A DNA stretch of 7,124 nucleotides, from contig QHPA01000111.1 of the NCBI GenBank assembly GCA_003218935.1, positions 1 to 7,124 of the forward strand. The letters run 5' to 3'. Source of the stretch: Verrucomicrobiota bacterium. Lineage in GTDB: Bacteria; Verrucomicrobiota; Verrucomicrobiia; Limisphaerales; AV2. The first letter of the stretch is position 1. Every line of letters starts with the position of its first letter. Shown here one piece after another: positions 1-6,060 of the stretch. Made by a program: the position numbers and the translations under genes. The notes under the pieces were generated by a model, which ran no database searches, had not been told where the DNA came from, and saw only the letters and a list, made by a program, of their open reading frames with translations.

Positions 1-15
1 GCAACGTAAATCGCT

Positions 16-720
16 TCAGAATCCCTCGTCGTCATAATACACCGCCCGCGGCCGTCGCGCGAAGAGGCACACCACCACGCCAAACGCGAAACCGCCCACA
101 TGCGCCCACCAGGCAATACCACCGAAGCCCCTGGAGCCCGCGCCAAGGCTTAATGCGCCATTGAAAAACTGCAGCAGAAACCACCAGCCGAGAAACAACA
201 CCGCCGGCAGAACGAAATACGGACCGAAGATAAATGGGGGAATGACTGTCTCCACGCGAGCCTGTGGATAAAATCGGAAGTAAGCGCCCATCACTCCAGC
301 GATGGCGCCACTCGCGCCGATGGTCGGCACTTGCGAACCGAGGTTCGTGTATATGTGCAACAGCGCTGCCGCCACGCCGCTGGCCAGGTAAAGCAACAGA
401 TATTTCCATCGGCCAAGCCGGTCTTCGACATTGTCGCCAAAAATCCACAGCGTCCACATATTGCCAATCAAATGTAGCCAGCCTCCGTGGAGAAACATCG
501 AACTGAAGAAGGGCAAAACCTGTTCGCTCAAGCTGAATGACTCCGCGATCTCTGGAATCGAATAACGCACGGGAATGATCGCCAGTTCCACGAACGTCCG
601 CTCCAGCATTCGCGGCCCGAGTTGCAGCTCCCAGAGAAAAACCAGCGTGTTGGCCGCGATCAGGGCCAGGGTAATCCCCGGGAATCGGCGTGATGGAATG
701 TTGTCGCGTATCGGCAGCAC
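16..720 (-). CDS. Rhomboid-family intramembrane serine protease
   Basis: The 234-residue protein is a polytopic membrane protease of the rhomboid family, which cleaves transmembrane substrates inside the lipid bilayer. Seen in the sequence: about six hydrophobic segments (roughly residues 15-33, 70-95, 105-122, 132-148, 168-187 and 202-220), the nucleophile motif GASGA with Ser137, and the partner His207 in WWAHVGGF. The HGGWLHLIGNMW stretch (79-90) carries the conserved helix-2 histidine and asparagine. The Ser/His dyad is intact, so an active enzyme is expected; the substrate cannot be told. The start is a GTG at 720, because an in-frame TAA lies only three codons upstream and no other start fits. 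A perfect Shine-Dalgarno lies unusually far upstream (see 741-747). It is divergently transcribed from lysS. The short acidic tail (YYDDEGF) is cytosolic or periplasmic depending on topology. Family assignment is secure. Confidence 0.93.
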   Translation of the reverse strand: MLPIRDNIPSRRFPGITLALIAANTLVFLWELQLGPRMLERTFVELAIIPVRYSIPEIAESFSLSEQVLPFFSSMFLHGGWLHLIGNMWTLWIFGDNVEDRLGRWKYLLLYLASGVAAALLHIYTNLGSQVPTIGASGAIAGVMGAYFRFYPQARVETVIPPFIFGPYFVLPAVLFLGWWFLLQFFNGALSLGAGSRGFGGIAWWAHVGGFAFGVVVCLFARRPRAVYYDDEGF

Positions 721-740
721 GGCCGGTTCTTAACTGTTAT

Positions 741-747
741 CCTCCTT
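741..747 (-). promoter_or_regulatory. Perfect Shine-Dalgarno AAGGAGG, unusually far from the rhomboid start
   Basis: On the minus strand AAGGAGG is complementary to the 16S anti-SD core, but it ends 20 nt before the only usable GTG of the rhomboid gene (normal spacing is 5-10 nt). No ATG, GTG or TTG stands at normal distance behind it. A short GTT-AAG-AAC hairpin in the spacer might shorten the effective distance. It may be the real ribosome site of the rhomboid gene or a chance match. Confidence 0.4.
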
Positions 748-790
748 GGATTGAAGCGGAATCGGCGCGCAACTGAGGGCGCATCACACC

Positions 791-867
791 GGAGCGCCGG
801 CCTCCGGTCCGGCGGATTGGACCTAAATGGTACGCGGTACTTGTGCCGAATCGAAAATCGGCGCTCC
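791..867. repeat. Palindromic intergenic repeat element (REP/MITE-like)
   Basis: A 77-bp block is bounded by perfect 9-bp inverted arms, GGAGCGCCG (791-799) and CGGCGCTCC (859-867). Inside are two further stems overlapping the outer arms: GCCGG (796-800) with CCGGC (809-813), and GCCGA (845-849) with TCGGC (858-862). Between them GGTAC occurs twice around GC (829-840). The block could fold as one long hairpin or as two side hairpins. It sits between divergent genes and encodes nothing. The architecture is that of a short non-autonomous palindromic repeat; from memory, GGAGCGC-type palindromes are common between verrucomicrobial genes, but copy number cannot be seen here. Confidence 0.6.
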
Positions 868-973
868 TTCCTGAACCTTGGCAGACGGCAATGTTCGGGC
901 ACGACAACGGCAGGCTGCGTGTATCAAAACCTTGGACAACTCGCCTCGCTCCGTGTTTTATCGGTGCGTGCAA

Positions 974-2551
974 ATGAGTATGGACGACACGAATGCCTTG
1001 ATTGAACAGCGCAAGGCCAAGCTCGCAGCGCTGCGGGCCAAGGGCATCGACCCGTTCAAAAACAAATTTACACCCACCGAAAAGTGCGCTGAGGCGCGCG
1101 CCAATTACGCCGAAGGACGCGAAGTCGCGCTGACCGGGCGCATCACCGCGCACCGCGACATGGGCAAGAGCCAGTTCATCGACATCAACGACGGCAGTGG
1201 CCCGCACGGGGGTGCGCGCATCCAGGTTTACGCGCAAAAGCAAGCGCTCGGCGACGAACAGTTCGAGATCTTCAAACACCTCGACCTCGGCGATTTCGTC
1301 GGCGTGCGTGGCACGATGTTCACCACCAAGACCGGCGAAATTTCGGTCAAACTCACCGCATTCGTGATTCTTGCCAAGGCTCTGCGCCCGCCGCCAGCCA
1401 AATGGCATGGACTCGAAGACACCGAGATTCGCTACCGCCAGCGTTACCTCGACCTGATGAGCAACGACGAAGTGAAGAACGTCTTCCTCAAACGCAGTCA
1501 GATCATTGCCGAAATTCGAAACTTTTTACACTCGCGCGGATTCGTGGAGGTAGAGACGCCGATGATGCAGGCAATTCCCGGCGGCGCAGCGGCTCAGCCG
1601 TTCGTCACGCAGCACAAGGCGCTAGGATGCAATTTTTATATGCGCATCGCGCTGGAGCTTTATCTGAAGCGAATGCTCGTCGGCGGCATGAACCGCGTGT
1701 TCGAGATTGGCCGCATCTTTCGTAACGAAGGTCTGTCACGGAAACACAACCCCGAGTTTACCATGCTCGAAGCCTACCAGGCTTATGGTGATTACGAGAC
1801 TATGATGGAGCTCGTGCAGAGCATGATTTGTAAGGTGGCGGAGAAGGTTTTGGGGACGCTCGTGATCAAACACGAAGTCCAAATCGTCGGTGAAAAAATC
1901 GCGGAAGCAGCGCTCGAGGCCAACAAGACGCTTGCAGATGTGGTCGAGACAGTTGCAAAGCAACATGCAGAACTCCATCTCCGCGAGGCCGAAAAAGTCA
2001 TCAACCTCACCCCTCCCTGGCGTCGTGTGAAATACAAGGACCTCGTGCGCGAGGTCGGAGGCCGGGATTGGTTCGATGTGACGCCGCAGGACCGGCGGCG
2101 GCGCGCCATTGAGGAGCTGAAACTGGCGGGCGACATCGCCGCCGGCTACGAAGATTTTGAAGTCACCGGCGCTGTCTTTGAAAAGCTGATCGAGCCGACG
2201 CTGATTCAGCCCACTTTCGTTACGCATCTGCCGAAGGAACTCGTCCCGCTGGCCAAAATTTCGTCTGACGACCCGACGACCGTGGAAGTTTTCGAGTGCT
2301 GCATAAACGGCCAGGAAATCGCGCCGGCCTATACCGAGCAGAACGATCCGATCGAACAGCGCGAACGCCTCGAACACCAGGCCGGCGGCGAACAGCAAAA
2401 GCTCGACGAAGACTTTCTGGTTGCGCTCGAACACGGCATGCCACCCGCTGGTGGCATGGGCATGGGTATTGACCGACTCTGCATGATGCTGCTGGGCCAG
2501 GAAAGCATCCGCGACGTGATTCTGTTCCCGCAGTTGAAGCCGAAGACCTGA
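974..2551 (+). CDS. lysS: Lysyl-tRNA synthetase, class II
   Basis: This cytosolic class IIb aminoacyl-tRNA synthetase joins lysine to tRNA-Lys using ATP. From ATG 974 it has 525 residues (E. coli LysS: 505). Seen: an N-terminal helix, an OB-fold anticodon-binding domain (about 50-135), motif 1 around FVEVETP (190-196), motif 2 FEIGRIFRNEG (243-253) followed by HNPEFTMLE, and motif 3 GMGMGIDRL (494-502). The frame is open back to 878, but the sequence before 974 (residues rich in Arg and Gln) does not resemble the family, while MSMDDTNALIEQRKAKL matches a LysRS beginning; ATG 980 is an equal alternative. No Shine-Dalgarno is visible. Odd points: an extra helical stretch of about 40 residues near 303-343, RIALEL where RIAPEL is usual, and EIAPAYTEQNDP where the family normally has Asn in place of the Pro. 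Other lysine-binding residues (Glu229, Arg250, Glu266, Tyr268, Glu455) are present. Confidence 0.97.
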   Translation: MSMDDTNALIEQRKAKLAALRAKGIDPFKNKFTPTEKCAEARANYAEGREVALTGRITAHRDMGKSQFIDINDGSGPHGGARIQVYAQKQALGDEQFEIFKHLDLGDFVGVRGTMFTTKTGEISVKLTAFVILAKALRPPPAKWHGLEDTEIRYRQRYLDLMSNDEVKNVFLKRSQIIAEIRNFLHSRGFVEVETPMMQAIPGGAAAQPFVTQHKALGCNFYMRIALELYLKRMLVGGMNRVFEIGRIFRNEGLSRKHNPEFTMLEAYQAYGDYETMMELVQSMICKVAEKVLGTLVIKHEVQIVGEKIAEAALEANKTLADVVETVAKQHAELHLREAEKVINLTPPWRRVKYKDLVREVGGRDWFDVTPQDRRRRAIEELKLAGDIAAGYEDFEVTGAVFEKLIEPTLIQPTFVTHLPKELVPLAKISSDDPTTVEVFECCINGQEIAPAYTEQNDPIEQRERLEHQAGGEQQKLDEDFLVALEHGMPPAGGMGMGIDRLCMMLLGQESIRDVILFPQLKPKT

Positions 2552-2633
2552 CTCAGGCGTGGTCTCGGCCAAAGAATTTTTGGCGCCAACCATGGAGGCG
2601 TATCATTTTTTCGCGAAACCAAACGGCCTGATA

Positions 2634-2656
2634 GTTTGTCTTATAATAAGATAAAC
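2634..2656 (+). promoter_or_regulatory. 23-bp palindrome overlapping a TATAAT box (operator-like)
   Basis: The arms GTTTGTCTTAT (2634-2644) and ATAAGATAAAC (2646-2656) are inverted copies matching at 10 of 11 positions around a single central A. A perfect -10 hexamer TATAAT (2642-2647) lies across the centre, 46 bp before ATG 2694. No good -35 hexamer is visible near 2619-2624. The arms are AT-rich and followed by no T-run, so this does not look like a terminator. It fits the site of a dimeric transcription factor controlling the downstream secreted-protein gene; no regulator is encoded in the window. Confidence 0.5.
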
Positions 2657-2693
2657 GACACAAACCACACTCCGTTCCCGACCACACAAAACC

Positions 2694-4233
2694 ATGAATG
2701 CTCCAAATCTGATTAAAACATCTGTCGGGCGCATTCCTTCTGGGCCTGTCCGGATCACAGGGTGGCGAAGTCGTCATCAACAATTTCGACGATCCCACTG
2801 AAGCCACGCTCTGGACCTGGGAAAACTGGTCCGACCCCGCCGAAGTGGCGGATGACAGGATTCTGGACACCGGTGGCGGGACGACTCCGGGTTCCATGCG
2901 CGTAACGAACAACTTCCCGAATCGACCGGGCGGCTACAGCCAAGCGGTCATCACCACCAGTCTCGGCTCGGATGTGGATGCCGAGACGCTCTATACCAAC
3001 ATCAGCTTCGCTGTGAAGCTGGATCCGAGTTCCTATCCCCGCGTCAACGGCACCTCCTACGGCGGGGTCGAGATCATCTTCCGTAACGGGCCGAATTGGG
3101 ATTGGAACAGCTTGGGGTTCGTGGAGCTGACCTCCATGCACACCAACTGGACTCACCTGAGTTTCCCGGTCAAGGCCCCGGGGGACAAGGTGCATCATCT
3201 CACCCTGAAGCTGGGTGAGAACAACCTCACCAACACGGTCATTTACAACGTTGACAATATCCGCTGGACCGAATCGGCGGCGGTTCTGCCGCCTCCAACC
3301 ATGGCGATTGAGGAAACCAAGGCGGGGCTGAATCTCCTGGCTGCCAGCGGCGGCCAATACGACCGCCAAAACATCGCAACCGTGGCCAGCGATACCTTCG
3401 GGTGGATCGGTTCGAGTGTGCCCATGTCGTATTCAATGACCATCAAGGAATTCCCAAGCGCGGCGACCCATCCGGGGTTTTCGACACATCTTTATCTTGT
3501 GCCCGGCACTCCGGGAACCGAAGACGCACCGGACTGGAATGAACCAGCGTGTATCCTGGTTGACATACATGCCAACGCCGACGAATCCGGGACGGCCACT
3601 TTCCATTACAAGACCAATGCGCCGGGCAGCAACGGCGCGCCAACTCTGGATGGGATGTCTGGTCAGTATTTCAATGCGTCTCCGACCAATGGCCCGGTCG
3701 GCCAGTTGGGTTCCGTGACAGGTGCGAGCATCCTGGGGACTTGGACAGTGACTCTCAATCAGGATACGAACATCACGCTGACTGCACCGGATGCCACATC
3801 CACGAATCTCGTTATGCCGCCCGAGGATGCGGCCCAGTTCGCTGGCGGAGGAACGATTTACTTCGGTGCCGTCCCAGGCCAGACGGCCAATGTCGGTCAG
3901 GTGGCCATCTTGAGCCACGCCCAGATCAAGGCCGGCGCGACCACGCTGCTGGACGACGATTTCAGCGTGTCCCCGCTGAATCCGAATGTTTGGGTCAGCC
4001 GATCAGTAAGCCCAGCGGGCGTAACCGTGATCACCCAAGACCAGCCTTACTTCGTGTTCTGGACCACTCCGGCCTCCGGTTTCACGCTTCAAACAAACTC
4101 GGATTTGAGCCCGACGAATTGGGGGGATCCGGCGTTGACAGATCAGTTGGTCGGCATCAGAAGGCGGGTGCTTGTCCCTTCGTCCGCTCTGCCTGGGACT
4201 GGGAAAGGGTTCTTCCGCCTGATCAAGCCATAA
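2694..4233 (+). CDS. Secreted beta-rich protein of unknown function, 5' end frame-broken
   Basis: I do not recognise a named family. The uninterrupted reading frame runs from 2713; the first ordinary in-frame start after that is GTG 2845 (462 residues), which would cut into a fold. Upstream in the same frame lies HLSGAFLLGLSGSQGGEV, a signal-peptide-like segment. Joining ATG 2694 to it needs loss of one A from the AAAA run at 2715-2718, giving about 512 residues that begin MNAPNLIKHLSGAFLLG. Alternatively ATG 2698 is in frame but meets TGA at 2710. In the 512-residue numbering: a carbohydrate-binding-like beta sandwich (about 28-191, INNFDDP to VDNIRW), a second beta-rich module (about 200-435, with DDDF at 420-423), and a C-terminal module (451-512) with FTLQTN, a Trp and a final FFRLIKP. 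I associate that ending with exported verrucomicrobial proteins. No catalytic motif is visible. Probably extracellular or envelope-associated, perhaps glycan-binding (inference). Confidence 0.72.
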
Positions 4234-4251
4234 GTTGTGTTCGAAAGAGAA

Positions 4252-4274
4252 GCACGCTGATTTGACCAGCGTGC
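4252..4274 (-). terminator. Rho-independent-type terminator after the SOD gene, possibly two-way
   Basis: A perfect 8-bp stem, GCACGCTG (4252-4259) with CAGCGTGC (4267-4274), closes a 7-nt loop. Read on the minus strand it lies 23 nt past the SOD stop and is followed by the T-rich TTCTCTTT. On the plus strand it lies 18 nt past the stop of the secreted-protein gene but has no T-run there. It sits between two converging genes, where a shared terminator is expected. Confidence 0.6.
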
Positions 4275-4297
4275 GTCGTGCGTGAAGCTTCAAATCT

Positions 4298-4927
4298 TTA
4301 CTTCTTTGCCACCTCATAGTTCTTCGCCACCTCCGTCCAGTTGATCACGTTCCAGATGGCTTTCAAATAGTCTGGTCGCCGATTCTGGTATTTCAGATAG
4401 TAAGCGTGTTCCCACACGTCCACGCCGAGGACCGGTTTGCCTTCGCAACCGGCGACGGCCTTGCCCATCAGCGGATTGTCCTGGTTGGCGGTGGAGACGA
4501 TTTCAAGTTTGCCTTTGTTCACGACCAGCCAGACCCAACCGCTGCCGAAGCGGCCCACGCCTGCCGCTTCAAATTTCTCCTTAAACGCGTCGAAGCTTCC
4601 GAACGCGGCCTTGAGGTCGTCGGCCAGTTTGCCCGTCGGGGCGCCACCGGCTTTCGGCGCGAGCAGTTTCCAGAACATCGAGTGGTTCGCGTGACCGCCG
4701 CCGTTGTTGCGGACCGGGCCGCGGATATTTTCAGGCACGGAGCCGAGCTCGCTGATGAGCGCTTCGATGGATTTGCTCTCCGGCGCGGCGTTGCCGGCAA
4801 TGGCCTTGTTGAGGTTGGTGACGTACGCATTATGATGTTTGCCGTGATGGATTTCCATCGTCATCGCGTCGATGTGCGGTTCGAGTGCGTCCTTCGGATA
4901 AGGGAGAGGTGGTAATTCGTATGCCAT
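4298..4927 (-). CDS. sodA: Superoxide dismutase, Fe/Mn family, Mn-type signature
   Basis: It converts superoxide to hydrogen peroxide and oxygen in the cytosol; no signal peptide is present. The 209 residues match the usual length (E. coli SodA: 206). The four metal ligands are visible: His27 (MEIHHGKHH), His82 (HANHSMFW), Asp170 and His174 (DVWEHAYY). Gly77 in GGGHANH and Gln149 in TANQD, with Gln supplied from the second domain, are the manganese-type pattern; iron-type enzymes place a Gln at the former site. Metal choice from sequence is a prediction, and cambialistic use is possible. The ATG at 4927 has a good Shine-Dalgarno, AGGA at 4937-4934, six bases away, the clearest of the window. 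It is probably transcribed alone, with its own promoter candidate (4970-4998) and terminator (4252-4274). No redox or metal regulator is nearby. Confidence 0.96.
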   Translation of the reverse strand: MAYELPPLPYPKDALEPHIDAMTMEIHHGKHHNAYVTNLNKAIAGNAAPESKSIEALISELGSVPENIRGPVRNNGGGHANHSMFWKLLAPKAGGAPTGKLADDLKAAFGSFDAFKEKFEAAGVGRFGSGWVWLVVNKGKLEIVSTANQDNPLMGKAVAGCEGKPVLGVDVWEHAYYLKYQNRRPDYLKAIWNVINWTEVAKNYEVAKK

Positions 4928-4969
4928 AGTAGGTCCTGTTAGTGTTCATTTCTTCCGTTAACGAGGCAG

Positions 4970-4998
4970 ACTTTAGCAGACGATCGGTGAGGGCACAA
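4970..4998 (-). promoter_or_regulatory. Candidate sigma-70 promoter of the SOD gene
   Basis: On the minus strand TTGTGC (4998-4993) is followed after 17 nt by TAAAGT (4975-4970), with an extended -10 TGC directly before it. The -10 matches the consensus at 4 of 6 positions and the -35 only at 3 of 6. The spacing and the extended -10 are the main support. It lies about 43 bp before the start codon. Confidence 0.35.
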
Positions 4999-5125
4999 GG
5001 GCCATGCGCGGCGGTTGTTCAACCAGCTTTGGCCCGCACAAATCCTGTCGGAAAAACAAAGCTAAACCCAAATCTACTTCCAGCGCTCCCTCCTCAGCGA
5101 AGGATTAACCACCTCAAGCGATCCT

Positions 5126-5149
5126 CACTGAGCATTAAAAACCTCAGTG
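5126..5149. repeat. Hairpin with A/T-rich loop in the hisH-SOD gap
   Basis: A perfect 7-bp inverted repeat, CACTGAG (5126-5132) and CTCAGTG (5143-5149), encloses the 10-nt loop CATTAAAAAC. On the minus strand it lies about 165 nt past hisH. No T-run follows on either strand, so a terminator role is weak. A protein-binding site or RNA hairpin is possible. Confidence 0.4.
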
Positions 5150-5312
5150 CCCACCGGCAACCCTTGATTGCATCGAACTTCTGCACACTTCGTTGCCGCC
5201 CTACCGCAGTTGGTGATGATGCACTCCAAACTTTGCGGACCGCCGCCTTGCTTGAAATTAAGTGGCGTGTTGAACGAACTGCTGGAGAACTGCGGCGGAT
5301 GCCAATCGCCCA

Positions 5313-5930
5313 TTACGAAGCCAGGGCCACGAAGTTCTTCAGTAATTGCAAACCGATTTTCTGGCTTTTCTCCGGATGGAATTGCGTGGCGAACACGTTG
5401 TCCTTCCAGACCGCCGAGGCAAATGTTTCGCCATAGGTCGTGCGCGTGGCCACGAGGGATTCGTCCGCCGGCTTGGGAAAAAAGCTGTGCACGAAATAAA
5501 CGTAACTGCCGCTGGGAATGCCGCGAAACAACGGGCATTTCGCCTGCACGATTTCGATCTGGTTCCAGCCGATTTGCGGAATTTTCAACTCCGGCCTTTC
5601 GGAAAAGCGAATGACTTTGCCGCGGAAAACCCCCAGCCCAGCAGTGCGGCTCTCAAACTCCTCGCTCCGTTCAAACAATGCCTGATAGCCCACGCAAATG
5701 CCAAGAAACGTGCGCCCGGACTGAATGAACTCACGACAGGCCTCCAGCAACTCCTGCCTTCCCAACGCTTCCAGGCAATCATCGAACGCGCCAACGCCCG
5801 GCAGCACGACGGCGCGTGCATCCTTCATTTCACGCGGCTGCGTCACGAGCCGCACGTCTGCGTCGAGAAAACGCAAGGCCTTATGCACACTGCGCAGGTT
5901 GCCCGCCCCGTAGTCAATCAAAGCAATCAC
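5313..5930 (-). CDS. hisH: Imidazole glycerol phosphate synthase, glutamine amidotransferase subunit
   Basis: HisH is the glutaminase half of the HisF-HisH enzyme of histidine biosynthesis. It releases ammonia from glutamine and passes it to HisF, which makes imidazole glycerol phosphate and AICAR. The 205 residues are a typical length. Seen: the start IDYGAGNL (5-12), PGVGAF (44-49), the nucleophile Cys79 in GICVGYQ, the oxyanion/interface motif IPQIGWN (117-123; many homologues have His for this Gln), YFVHSF (145-150), and the His185/Glu187 pair in QFHPEKS. The class I amidotransferase triad is complete. The start is GTG at 5930, giving the family N-terminus; an ATG four bases upstream is out of frame. 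No Shine-Dalgarno is visible. It lies 108 bp behind rlmN on the same strand, separated by a periodic repeat tract; no hisF, hisA or other his gene is in the window. Confidence 0.97.
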   Translation of the reverse strand: MIALIDYGAGNLRSVHKALRFLDADVRLVTQPREMKDARAVVLPGVGAFDDCLEALGRQELLEACREFIQSGRTFLGICVGYQALFERSEEFESRTAGLGVFRGKVIRFSERPELKIPQIGWNQIEIVQAKCPLFRGIPSGSYVYFVHSFFPKPADESLVATRTTYGETFASAVWKDNVFATQFHPEKSQKIGLQLLKNFVALAS

Positions 5931-5944
5931 GCATGTAGCATAGG

Positions 5945-6060
5945 TTAAATCGCTGAAGCGTTAAACCGCTAAAATCGGGAGAGCTCCGAACATGGGAACC
6001 TCGCGCCTAACATTTCAACGACTTAACGTCTAAACGATTCAACGCTGCAACGCCAATTCG
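5945..6060. repeat. Degenerate 8-nt periodic tract between rlmN and hisH
   Basis: Two blocks repeat an 8-nt unit ending in CG. The first is TTAAATCG, CTGAAGCG, TTAAACCG and a 9-nt CTAAAATCG (5945-5977). The second is TTTCAACG, ACTTAACG, TCTAAACG, ATTCAACG, CTGCAACG and CCAATTCG (6013-6060). About 35 bp of unrelated sequence lies between them. Read on the minus strand the unit is roughly CGNTTNAN. The second block runs through the rlmN stop codon (6039-6041) into its last codons. This is a degenerate minisatellite-like array; I know no named element of this form. Confidence 0.6.

Larger units (their letters stand above)
4928..5312. other. 385-bp gap between hisH and SOD with no supportable gene
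   Basis: The part next to SOD (4928-5000) holds its ribosome site and promoter candidate. The remainder carries a hairpin (5126-5149) and no recognisable coding sequence. A plus-strand frame is open at 4942-5436, but its protein is Arg/Ala/Leu-rich without a known motif and overlaps the conserved 3' end of hisH, so I do not call it. The stretch 5200-5312 is open in several frames, as degenerate or repeat-derived DNA often is. Its origin is not visible here. Confidence 0.5.

Noticed and set aside
1..15. Short CG-spaced sequence like the octamer tract at the window edge
   Set aside because: CAACGTAAATCG resembles the units at 5945-6060 but is too short and off-period to call a repeat.
932..961. 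TTGGAC and TTTTAT, 18 bp apart, as a lysS promoter
   Set aside because: Both boxes match the consensus poorly, and transcription would begin almost at the start codon; too weak to list.
878..973. 32-codon N-terminal extension of lysS in the open frame
   Set aside because: The extension is Arg/Gln-rich, unlike any LysRS beginning, while the sequence from 974 matches the family; it is only an open upstream frame.
737..1408. Long minus-strand frame antisense to lysS
   Set aside because: It mirrors the codon pattern of lysS, lacks any motif and crosses the palindromic repeat; the same holds for 1736-2593 on the minus strand.
2568..2584. Hairpin GCCAAA/TTTGGC as a lysS terminator
   Set aside because: The stem is short and A/T-rich, and the nearest T-run (2606-2611) is more than 20 nt further on, so it does not form a convincing terminator.
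4283..4290. GAAGCTTC palindrome near the SOD stop
   Set aside because: An isolated 8-bp palindrome without loop or context is expected by chance.
4942..5436. 164-codon plus-strand frame over the SOD-hisH gap
   Set aside because: No recognisable motif, and it overlaps more than 120 bp of the conserved hisH 3' end in antisense.
5346..5948. 200-codon plus-strand frame opposite hisH
   Set aside because: It is an antisense shadow of hisH, whose catalytic residues are all present on the other strand.
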